This document shows positions 57,901 to 64,000 of a stretch of 64,000 bases of DNA, piece by piece. The DNA comes from [Flexibacter] sp. ATCC 35208 (GTDB taxonomy: Bacteria; Bacteroidota; Bacteroidia; Chitinophagales; Chitinophagaceae). The position numbers and the translations under genes are program-made. The number at the start of each line of letters is the position of its first letter. Within the stretch, counting starts at the first letter, position 1. The stretch lies in the NCBI RefSeq assembly GCF_001975825.1, contig NZ_MTKN01000034.1, forward strand, positions 1-64,000, in the 5' to 3' direction. The notes under the pieces are model-generated. The model was not told where the DNA came from and ran no database searches. It saw only the letters and a list, made by a program, of their open reading frames with translations.

Positions 57901-58760
57901 CCAACTCTATTACAAAGTCATTCTCCTTAGTGACAGAGCGCTTGCGACATGTGAGCTTAGGGCAGCAGAATGATGAGATAGAATGGGAGAAGGATGATGA
58001 GATCGGGGCCGTGGTAAAAGAATACAATAAAATGGTGAGAAAGCTCGAGGTGAGTGCGGCAAGACTGGCAAAGAGTGAGCGTGAAGGGGCGTGGAGAGAG
58101 ATGGCGAGACAGGTGGCGCATGAGATCAAGAACCCGCTCACACCTATGAAGCTGAGTATTCAGTATCTGCAAAGGGCGATAGATAATGATGCACCGAATG
58201 TAAAACAGCTGTCTACGAATGTAGCGCGTACGTTGGTAGAGCAGATAGAACACCTGGCGAATATCGCATCAGATTTCTCTGCATTTGCAAGGATAGGGGA
58301 GGCGAATAGTGAGGTGTTGATGCTGAATGAGGTATTACATTCTTTAAAAGAGCTGTACCAAAGCCACGAACATAGTACAATTCAGTTCAATCATCCGGGG
58401 CATGCGTTTTATGTATTTGCAGATAAGACACAGATGAACCGGTTGTTTACAAATCTCCTGCAGAATGCGATACAGGCTATACCGGAAGAAAGAGAGGGGA
58501 TGATCACCATCAATATGGAGGAGGTAGATCCGGGTTGGGTTGTGGTGAGTGTATCGGATAATGGGGATGGTATTCCGCCTGAGGTTCAGTCTAAGATATT
58601 TGTACCGAACTTTACGACGAAGAATTCAGGGACTGGTTTAGGGTTAGCGATGTGTAAGAATATTGTGGAGCAGGCGAGGGGAGAGATCTGGTTTGAGACA
58701 CAGTTAACGGTTGGGACTACATTTTATGTAAAGTTGCCGCTGGCGGCAAATCCTGTATAA
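54990..58760 (+). CDS. NtrY-like transmembrane sensor histidine kinase
   Basis: 1256 residues. The N-terminal half has a first span at about 13-33, an extracytoplasmic segment, and then many membrane spans (about 220-490). A second extracytoplasmic sensory region follows, then further spans near 740, 770 and 970 and a HAMP-like stretch. The kinase core has RQVAHEIKNPLTPMKLSIQYL with phospho-acceptor His1044, N box RLFTNLLQNAIQAIP, G1 DNGDGIPPE and G2 GTGLGLAMC. The layout matches NtrY-type kinases common in Bacteroidota. No response regulator is adjacent. It overlaps mazG and has its own terminator. Confidence 0.92.
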   Translation: MLDIKEIRLFFIRHGYLLIVAAWLFTFSFLFSNYWSYYSSPMGVKRSLEKSISQREASFEKIIKDQLLLNHLFSRNYNEKEIKSLDTKDFYVFAYDSSVAGRWLVFWSTNMVTPEEWQVPLVDGNRFVKLKNGYYEVLCRRVFSPEAGHERFMVGVIPVMMEYSITNNYLVDHFYDKPALGREYNINLKAPGIPVLNGKGLILFYLHYDRTLDTKPPNLLSVILRVMGCICVLIFINLFAATLARQKSALNGFLFLAAVIVVFRLLSYVYPFPFNLRTLNIFTPLIYAKDEIFRSLGDLLLNVSLTFWLLLFFRQHVKSIKAPPVKNVWQLRGVIILSSYIMYVVGQFLSELIQSLVIDSRISFDVANPFSLNEYSIIGAIILGFIAFSFLFFSQIVNSLLNELTSFRHRTKYVFLAIVGVVWLVFRIHNPEIHYSIALVIWLIIYVILLDALAFKFENSLATVPFLFWLFLLTITTSAVLVYYNDQKELSLRERMAIELSKQKDPYLEMLLTDVTKQMERDELLQYFFQQANGGNMPRSTLENELKQKYFKGYLGRFKVDIYAFDENGMPIYGGDTSSFYSLSRKMLVESELIGNDLYYNERGFNDYSYIGQKDFYRNGDKAGYLVYELTPAVVNSQRLYPELLVDGEIYDPEKESNATYSYAIYDKGQLVNNNNDYSFPVKLYDSDMPTDEVTVKTVNGYSLMYYKASKDKVVIVAKEIRSFIEFITLFAYMFCLFLLIIAIYRVLDLLVKARMRIGNLKSLVNINIRRKVTGTIIFIVVFAFVILGLTTVLFFIDRSERENKERLSHTINEVTHEVEKVFANQRMFDDLEDLYDPIFQASLSESIGEIADERALDINIYDRDGNLQVTTQPLITEKGLLSRKINPDAYMQLGRQQKIQWIQKEKIGSMGYLSGYAPLRNNGEIFAYLNVPYFATQTELNQQISNFLVALINFNAFIFLIAGLLALLITNSITKSFSLVTERLRHVSLGQQNDEIEWEKDDEIGAVVKEYNKMVRKLEVSAARLAKSEREGAWREMARQVAHEIKNPLTPMKLSIQYLQRAIDNDAPNVKQLSTNVARTLVEQIEHLANIASDFSAFARIGEANSEVLMLNEVLHSLKELYQSHEHSTIQFNHPGHAFYVFADKTQMNRLFTNLLQNAIQAIPEEREGMITINMEEVDPGWVVVSVSDNGDGIPPEVQSKIFVPNFTTKNSGTGLGLAMCKNIVEQARGEIWFETQLTVGTTFYVKLPLAANPV

Positions 58761-58762
58761 AG

Positions 58763-58797
58763 AAACAAGGTCGGGCATTATGTCCGACCTTGTTTTT
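58763..58797 (+). terminator. terminator after the NtrY-like kinase
   Basis: A 12-bp stem (AAACAAGGTCGG with its complement) has a short loop and a T run, 3 bases after the stop codon region. Confidence 0.85.
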
Positions 58798-58805
58798 AAA
58801 CAACG

Positions 58806-58836
58806 CAAAAAAATACCAGCCTTGCGACTGGTATCA
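58806..58836 (-). terminator. terminator after plsX
   Basis: On the minus strand the stem ATACCAG pairs with CTGGTAT and is followed by a T run. It lies about 30 bases past the plsX stop, back to back with the rightward terminator. Confidence 0.75.
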
Positions 58837-58864
58837 ATAATTTTTAGTTCTAATAGGATGTAAA

Positions 58865-59806
58865 TTATTTCACAAAACTCTCCCGGATCTTCTCCAGCAG
58901 TTTCGTTTCGATCATTTGTTGTGCCAGCACGATCATATTCTTAAAGGCAGTATCTTTCGATATACCATGGCCTATGATCACCGGCTTTGATACGCCTAAT
59001 ACAGGAGTACCGCCATAGCTCTGGAAGTTAAACCGGTCCATGTACTCATCATTAATATTCCGCTGTACTGCTATATCGTGCAGTGACTCAGCCATCTTGA
59101 GTACAACATTACCCGTAAAACCTTCACATACAATGACATCAGCCTTGCCAGTCAGTACATCACGACCTTCCACATTGCCAATGAAATTTAAACCAGGGTG
59201 TTCTTTCAGCAAAGGATAAGTGGCTTGTGCCAGCAGATTACCTTTACCTTCCTCTTCTCCGATATTCAGCAGACCTACAGTAGGATTACTTACATTCAGG
59301 ATATGTTTGGAATAGAGAGACCCAAGTATTGCAAATTGGAGCAGGTTTTCTGCTTTACAATCGGCATTGATACCAACGTCGAGTAACAGCCCGATAGAGC
59401 CGTCCAATCTTGGCACTGGTGTAGATATCGTTGGCCGCTGAACCCCTTCAATCGCTTTGATGGAATAGAATGTTCCAACCATCATAGCGCCTGTATTTCC
59501 AGCACTGATGAATGCATCAATCTTCCCGCTCTGTAACAGGTGAAACCCAATACTGATAGAAGAATGTTGCTTTTCCTTCAGCGCCTTGGTAGGATGTTCA
59601 TTCATCCCAATAACCTGGGATGAATGAACAACTGAATATTTTGATTGGTCCAACTGCGCTTCAGATAATAAGGGAGCCAGGGCTACCTCATCACCAATCA
59701 GCACCAGATGTGCATCTGCTGCAACAGTATCTAAAAATAATTTTACTCCTTTTACTGCTTCGACGGGGGCATAATCACCGCCCATCATATCTAGCCCGAT
59801 TCTCAT
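58865..59806 (-). CDS. plsX: phosphate acyltransferase PlsX
   Basis: 313 residues opening MRIGLDMMGGDYAP, the PlsX signature. Further blocks are FISAGNTGAMMVG, GLLLDVGINADCK and VCEGFTGNVVLKM. It converts acyl-ACP to acyl-phosphate for phospholipid synthesis at the membrane face. It is the last gene of the leftward DUF177-rpmF-plsX block, an order widely conserved in bacteria. Confidence 0.97.
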   Translation of the reverse strand: MRIGLDMMGGDYAPVEAVKGVKLFLDTVAADAHLVLIGDEVALAPLLSEAQLDQSKYSVVHSSQVIGMNEHPTKALKEKQHSSISIGFHLLQSGKIDAFISAGNTGAMMVGTFYSIKAIEGVQRPTISTPVPRLDGSIGLLLDVGINADCKAENLLQFAILGSLYSKHILNVSNPTVGLLNIGEEEGKGNLLAQATYPLLKEHPGLNFIGNVEGRDVLTGKADVIVCEGFTGNVVLKMAESLHDIAVQRNINDEYMDRFNFQSYGGTPVLGVSKPVIIGHGISKDTAFKNMIVLAQQMIETKLLEKIRESFVK

Positions 59807-59848
59807 GAACGTTTAAATTTGTCTTTGCTCGGGGTAAAAATAGTAAAA

Positions 59849-60043
59849 TTATTTAGCGCTGCTTTGTTTTTCCAATACAACTTTTCCTCTGTAGTACAGT
59901 TTGTTCTCTACCCAGTGAGCACGATGTCTCAGGTGCACTTCACCAGTTGCGCTATCTGTGCTTAAAGTATCCGCAAAGGCCTTGTAATGCGTCCTTCTCT
60001 TAGCTGATCTTTGCTGAGAATGTCTGCGTTTCGGATTTGGCAT
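59849..60043 (-). CDS. rpmF: 50S ribosomal protein L32
   Basis: 64 residues starting MPNPKRRHSQQRSAKRRTHY, the L32 N-terminus. The paired cysteines of zinc-binding L32 forms are absent, as in many Bacteroidota. It lies between the DUF177 gene and plsX in the conserved order. Confidence 0.97.
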   Translation of the reverse strand: MPNPKRRHSQQRSAKRRTHYKAFADTLSTDSATGEVHLRHRAHWVENKLYYRGKVVLEKQSSAK

Positions 60044-60109
60044 CGTATTTAGTTTTTAATTGTCCTAGTTTAATGTTTCAATAAGTATCTTTTCCCTTAA
60101 AATCCCGGC

Positions 60110-60643
60110 TTAATTGCTCCGGAATTTGTCCAGGTCTTTCCAAATTGGATTGTCCTGAGCGTCAGATTGTTTGTTCATCTGATCCAGCATTTCCAATACT
60201 TTCGGATCACATGTGCTTTTGCCATCCACATCCGGGTGTATCTTCTGCATAGGAATGCTCAGGTTGATGAATTCGTAAATCCATTCACCGACATTCAGGT
60301 GCGATTCCGTTCTCGAAATATAAGATACTTCCGGATCCTCATCACCTTCAATCTCCTCAGGATTCTCCACCATCTTCACCACCTGGGTAAAATCGTCCCA
60401 GAGCTGAAGATTAAATGGTTGTCCACAACGGTCACAAATTACGCTAACTGATCCGCCAATTTCAAACTTTAACAGGAAAAAATCACTTTTCTTGTCTAAG
60501 GTCAGCTTTACTGTTGCGTTACAGTCGCTGAAATCCTGCGGTCCGTAGTTTTCAAAAAAACTATCCGTAACTTGGTATTCAAATGTATGCTCTCCGGGTT
60601 TGAGCCCCACAAAGGCAATTTCAAATTGACGGAGTTGTTTCAT
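60110..60643 (-). CDS. DUF177/YceD-family protein
   Basis: 177 residues with a CDRCGQPF block in the middle and acidic NPEEIEGDEDPEVSYI after it, typical of the DUF177 (YceD) family, which is linked with 23S rRNA accumulation and is encoded upstream of rpmF. An ATG at 60673 would add 10 residues (MHPSKSEDFI); the internal ATG was preferred because family similarity begins with KQLRQFEIAF. It is first in the leftward block. Confidence 0.9.
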   Translation of the reverse strand: MKQLRQFEIAFVGLKPGEHTFEYQVTDSFFENYGPQDFSDCNATVKLTLDKKSDFFLLKFEIGGSVSVICDRCGQPFNLQLWDDFTQVVKMVENPEEIEGDEDPEVSYISRTESHLNVGEWIYEFINLSIPMQKIHPDVDGKSTCDPKVLEMLDQMNKQSDAQDNPIWKDLDKFRSN

Positions 60644-60835
60644 AATAAAATCCTCACTTTTAGAGGGATGCAAAGGTAACCAAATATTTGCAAATGCAAA
60701 AATTTCCTACATTCGCTTTTTCACATCCGCCCGAATAACAGGTTTTAACAGCTAGATTAGTGAAAACCAATTAATTAATTATTATATTCGTGCTGTATAA
60801 AATCAGTATCACTGTACACTTTCCATTCATAACCA

Positions 60836-62845
60836 ATGGCCCGGATCAAAGGTACGAGAAAACATCCCATTACCCGAAGCATTTCGCCGCCGGACATATT
60901 TTCACTGCCAATCAGCGTTTATTTCCAGCACACCAATGCCGGTATCCTTCTCCTCGATGCGGAGCAGCACATCGTATGGGTAAACGCTGTATTTCAACAA
61001 TATACAGGAGAAGATATTGATCTTGTACCCGATCTGCCCTTTGCTACCATCGCCCGATACCTGGCCAGGGGCGCCCGGAATCCTGAAGCATTTCTCGCCA
61101 CAGTTGAAGACCTGTTAACACAGAAAAATCCCTACTTTGGGCAGGAACTCCTTTTTTCCGACGGCCGCATTTTCGAACTGAACTATACGCCGCTCTGGCA
61201 CAACGGGGTCTTTAACGGCAGCATGTGGCAGGTAACCGACATTTCCGGCAGGCAACTACAGCAGGCTACCCTTGAGCAGGCCCGGCAGCAGGCTGAAGAG
61301 GCCCGGGGTGCACAAAAAGAATTTCTGGCCAGCATGAGCCACGAAATTCGTACTCCCCTCAATGTCATTATCGGTATGACCCACCTGCTGGAAGAAACGA
61401 ACCTCGACGGCCATCAGCAAGACTACATTAATATATTAAAACATAGTTCCAATATCCTCCTGGGACTGATTTCCGATATTCTTGATATCTCCAAGATCGA
61501 AGCAGGGGAGTTTCAGGTCAATCAGCGGGAGTTTAACCTCACCGCCCTGGTTCAATCTCTCCGGCACACTTTTGAGCTCAAATTGGGTCAGCGTCCTGTA
61601 AAAATTTCTGCGACCATCGATCCCCGTATCCAGAATCGCCTGGTCGGAGACGATACGCTTTTGAACCAAATCCTAATGAACTTGTTAGGTAATGCAGAAA
61701 AATTTACGCCGGAAGGAGAGATTGCCATCCGCGTGACCCCTGAAAGCTGGCAGGATGATAAAGTGTGGGTACGCTTTCGTATATGTGATACGGGTATCGG
61801 CATCAGTAAAGACAAACTGGAACTGATCTTTAAAAATTATAAACAGGCAGAACAGGAAATCAGGGAAAAATATGGCGGTACCGGTCTGGGACTCGCCATT
61901 TCCAAACAACTGATTGAACTACAAGGAGGTACCATATGTGTGGAAGACACACCGGGCTACAATACCTGTTTTTCGTTCAACCTGCCCTTTATCGATACCC
62001 GGAAGTCGGCCGTCACCACGCCCGGAGCGGGAGCACGCCGTAAGCAGGCCAGTTTTTCAGGATCAAGTGTACTTGTGATTGAGGACAATGCGATGAACCT
62101 TCATTACATTAACAGCCTGCTGGAAAAATATAACGTGGAGCACCAGCTGGCCACCAATGGGCCGGATGCACTCTATTTTTTGAATTCAAGACAGTATGAC
62201 CTGGTCCTGATCGATATCCGGATTCCCGGACTCAACGGACTGGAGCTGGCTGGCCGGATCCGAGAAGATGAAGATAAACCGAACGTAGCTACTCCACTGG
62301 TAGCCACTACTGCCCTCGCTATGGAAAGTACGTTTACACAGGCAAGGCAGGCCGGTATTACCGATATACTAACGAAACCATATACCCCCGATCAATTGTT
62401 ACAGGTGTTGAATAAATACCTGAATGAAGACGAAACTGAACTTATAATGGAAGAAACAAACAACACGTCTGGTTTTGAGTTCCATAAGGACCTGGATGTA
62501 AAGTACCTCAATACCCTGTATGAGAACAATATTTCGTACGCGGCGGATCTCTTTGAAATATTTTTGAAAACGATCAGGGAAGAACTGGTGAAGATTCAGG
62601 CTTTAGTAAATGCACGGGATTGGGAACTCCTGAAATTTCAGGTGCACAAACTGAAACCCAATTTCTCTATGGTGGGACTTACATGGATTAGTGCCCGTAT
62701 GCAGAATCTGGAAAACACGTTGAATGCAAATACAGCGCTGCCTCCTGAAGAGGTAGATGCGTTGTTTGCCAATATTTCGGAAGAAGTGGAAAAATTCTAT
62801 CCAATTATTGAGGCAGAGTACGATAGAATGAAGATCTATCAGTAA
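60836..62845 (+). CDS. hybrid sensor histidine kinase with PAS, receiver and HPt domains
   Basis: 669 residues and no membrane span, so it is probably cytoplasmic. Order: a PAS-like domain (about 25-135); HisKA with MSHEIRTPLNVIIGM (His169); HATPase with NQILMNLLGNAEKF, DTGIGIS and GGTGLGLAISKQL; a receiver (about 410-535) with IEDNAMN and phospho-acceptor Asp460 in LIDIRIPGLNG; and a C-terminal HPt domain with His604 in QVHKLKPNFSMVG. A complete internal His-Asp-His relay is thus present. No output regulator is adjacent. It is convergent with the next gene, with adjacent stops. Confidence 0.93.
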   Translation: MARIKGTRKHPITRSISPPDIFSLPISVYFQHTNAGILLLDAEQHIVWVNAVFQQYTGEDIDLVPDLPFATIARYLARGARNPEAFLATVEDLLTQKNPYFGQELLFSDGRIFELNYTPLWHNGVFNGSMWQVTDISGRQLQQATLEQARQQAEEARGAQKEFLASMSHEIRTPLNVIIGMTHLLEETNLDGHQQDYINILKHSSNILLGLISDILDISKIEAGEFQVNQREFNLTALVQSLRHTFELKLGQRPVKISATIDPRIQNRLVGDDTLLNQILMNLLGNAEKFTPEGEIAIRVTPESWQDDKVWVRFRICDTGIGISKDKLELIFKNYKQAEQEIREKYGGTGLGLAISKQLIELQGGTICVEDTPGYNTCFSFNLPFIDTRKSAVTTPGAGARRKQASFSGSSVLVIEDNAMNLHYINSLLEKYNVEHQLATNGPDALYFLNSRQYDLVLIDIRIPGLNGLELAGRIREDEDKPNVATPLVATTALAMESTFTQARQAGITDILTKPYTPDQLLQVLNKYLNEDETELIMEETNNTSGFEFHKDLDVKYLNTLYENNISYAADLFEIFLKTIREELVKIQALVNARDWELLKFQVHKLKPNFSMVGLTWISARMQNLENTLNANTALPPEEVDALFANISEEVEKFYPIIEAEYDRMKIYQ

Positions 62846-63724
62846 TCAGAATTCGTCAAGAATTTCCTTTACATTATTATAATAGCTACCTCCGAATAAG
62901 AGCAGGTGCACCATGAGCGGATATAACTGGCAGACACCAATTCTGGACTGCCATCCTTCAGCCAGCGGATACATGGTTTGATAGCTGAAGTAAAAGCGGG
63001 TATCAAAACCACCAAACAGTCTGGTCATAGCCAGATCCATTTCCCTGTTTCCATAATATACCGCCGGGTCATACACACATGCCTTGCCATCTTTGCCCAC
63101 CATGAAGTTACCAGACCAGAGGTCGCCATGCAGTAATGCCGGCTTTTCGTCGGGAAACATACCTGGCAGCTGCTTCCACAGGTGTTCCATCTGTACCACC
63201 ATTGCCTTGTCCATCACCTGCTGGTCATAGGCAGCCCTGGTCAGGGGTTGCAACCTGTTAAATGCATAGAACACCGGCCAGCTGCTATAAGGCGTATTGT
63301 ATTGCTTGAGGGTACCGATGTAATTGGTCTCCTGAAATCCGTAGTATGTCTGTGTCTGGCGATGTACTCTTGACAGGCTTGCACCAAAGTTTTCCCAGAA
63401 GTCAGGCGTCACGCTGCCTTTTTCCATAAACTCAGTGACAAGGAAACCTTTGTCTCCCACGGTACCTGTGGCCAGTGGCCTGGGTACAGAGATGGCATTG
63501 GTATTACGGAGTATATTGAGTCCGTTCAGTTCCCGCAGGAACATGTCAGGATAGATATGCGCATCGTTCATTTTCAGAAACAACGTTCCGTCAGATGTGG
63601 AGAGCTTATATGTTTCGTTAATATCTCCACCAGATATTTTTTCTGCGCAATTAATGTGTATTTTCACTCCTGACTGGCAGGATAGCGCTGTCGTAAGTTC
63701 GCCCAATAAGATCTCATCTGTCAT
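62846..63724 (-). CDS. fructosamine kinase family protein
   Basis: 292 residues, the family length. Blocks include SGGDINETYKL (P-loop-like), LFLKMND (ATP lysine), LVTEFMEKG, LLHGDLWSGNFMV (catalytic HGDxxxxN) and VYDPAVYYGNREMDLAM (metal-binding DP). Fructosamine/ketosamine-3-kinases phosphorylate glycated amines and thereby help reverse glycation. It is divergent from the gene at the window's right edge. Confidence 0.92.
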   Translation of the reverse strand: MTDEILLGELTTALSCQSGVKIHINCAEKISGGDINETYKLSTSDGTLFLKMNDAHIYPDMFLRELNGLNILRNTNAISVPRPLATGTVGDKGFLVTEFMEKGSVTPDFWENFGASLSRVHRQTQTYYGFQETNYIGTLKQYNTPYSSWPVFYAFNRLQPLTRAAYDQQVMDKAMVVQMEHLWKQLPGMFPDEKPALLHGDLWSGNFMVGKDGKACVYDPAVYYGNREMDLAMTRLFGGFDTRFYFSYQTMYPLAEGWQSRIGVCQLYPLMVHLLLFGGSYYNNVKEILDEF

Positions 63725-63741
63725 TTTACGCGCTGATTAGT

Positions 63742-64000
63742 ATGGATACAATTACAAAGATAAGGCACACAGGAGTACGTATTTTGGTAACAATATTGTG
63801 CATCATCATTTTGAAGGGGCTGCTCGCATTCAGCCATCATTTTGAAGGGTGGTATTTTCATAGGTTCTACTTTTGGATAAGTAACTTATTAAGGGTGGCA
63901 TTGGGATCCATACTCTTTAGTGTTGGCGACGTAATTTATGCCGCCTGGGTTATAACAGGTAGCATTTATTTGTTAAAATTATGTTATAAACTGATCAAAA
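63742..64000 (+). CDS. DUF3810-like membrane protein, cut by the window end
   Basis: The first 86 residues of a frame still open at the right edge. An N-terminal membrane span (VRILVTILCIIILKGLLAF) is followed by FEGWYFHRFYFWISNLLRV and SILFSVGDVIYAAW. The FSxGDxxY block and preceding W-Y-x-R-x-Y pattern resemble the start of DUF3810 proteins found in Bacteroidota. It begins 17 bases from the divergent fructosamine-kinase gene. Confidence 0.6.
   Translation, partial: MDTITKIRHTGVRILVTILCIIILKGLLAFSHHFEGWYFHRFYFWISNLLRVALGSILFSVGDVIYAAWVITGSIYLLKLCYKLIK

Overview
The window looks like Bacteroidota DNA, most likely Chitinophagaceae and plausibly Chitinophaga. The evidence is moderate GC, start codons without clear Shine-Dalgarno sites (several TTG starts), TAnnTTTG-type -7 promoter elements, a TonB-receptor-like outer membrane barrel, and family-typical genes such as DUF3667, DUF3810 and an NtrY-like kinase. 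This assignment is inference from gene content.

Region 1 (1-47.8 kb) is a large non-ribosomal peptide synthetase (NRPS) cluster cut by the left window edge. In order it holds: NRPS1 (5'-partial; T-C-A-T-C-A-T-C, specificity codes read as Val and Asp); a SyrP/TauD-type hydroxylase fused to a class II aldolase/adducin domain; a very small putative lipoprotein; a SyrD/PvdE-type cyclic-peptide ABC exporter; a leftward block of MBOAT acyltransferase, SGNH-like partner, fatty-acid-hydroxylase-family protein and a small membrane protein; NRPS2 (degenerate C-A(Asp)-T-C-FkbH); a sulfotransferase; an SbnB-like dehydrogenase; a TonB-receptor-like barrel; NRPS3 (T-C-A(Gly)-T-C-A(Ser)+N-methyltransferase-T-C-A(Ala)-T-E); NRPS4 (C-A-T-TE with a cysteine nucleophile); an SbnA-like enzyme; APS kinase; a NodU/CmcH-type carbamoyltransferase; an FAD/NAD(P)-binding oxidoreductase; and an XRE regulator closed by a strong terminator.

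Read colinearly, the cluster predicts ...-Val-Asp-(beta-hydroxy?)Asp-glycerate-Gly-N-Me-Ser-D-Ala-Dap(?), released by a Cys thioesterase and possibly sulfated, carbamoylated and acylated. Two modules appear split between proteins. In the first, the last C domain of NRPS1 works with a degenerate C (interface-like)-A-T on NRPS2, and the hydroxylase gene lies between them. In the second, C-FkbH at the end of NRPS2 works with an orphan carrier protein at the start of NRPS3, which would place a glyceric acid, and hence an ester, in the backbone. SbnA and SbnB would supply 2,3-diaminopropionate, and APS kinase would supply PAPS to the sulfotransferase.

Region 2 (47.9-64 kb) is ordinary chromosome: tRNA-Leu(TAA), tRNA-Gly(GCC), a secreted hypothetical protein, a DUF3667 membrane protein, an enoyl-CoA hydratase, a lipoprotein, Tex, MazG, an NtrY-like kinase, the DUF177-rpmF-plsX block, a hybrid histidine kinase with an HPt domain, a fructosamine-kinase-family protein and the start of a DUF3810-like gene cut by the right edge. 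Substrate readings come from manual alignment of A-domain pocket residues to GrsA. The product structure is inference.
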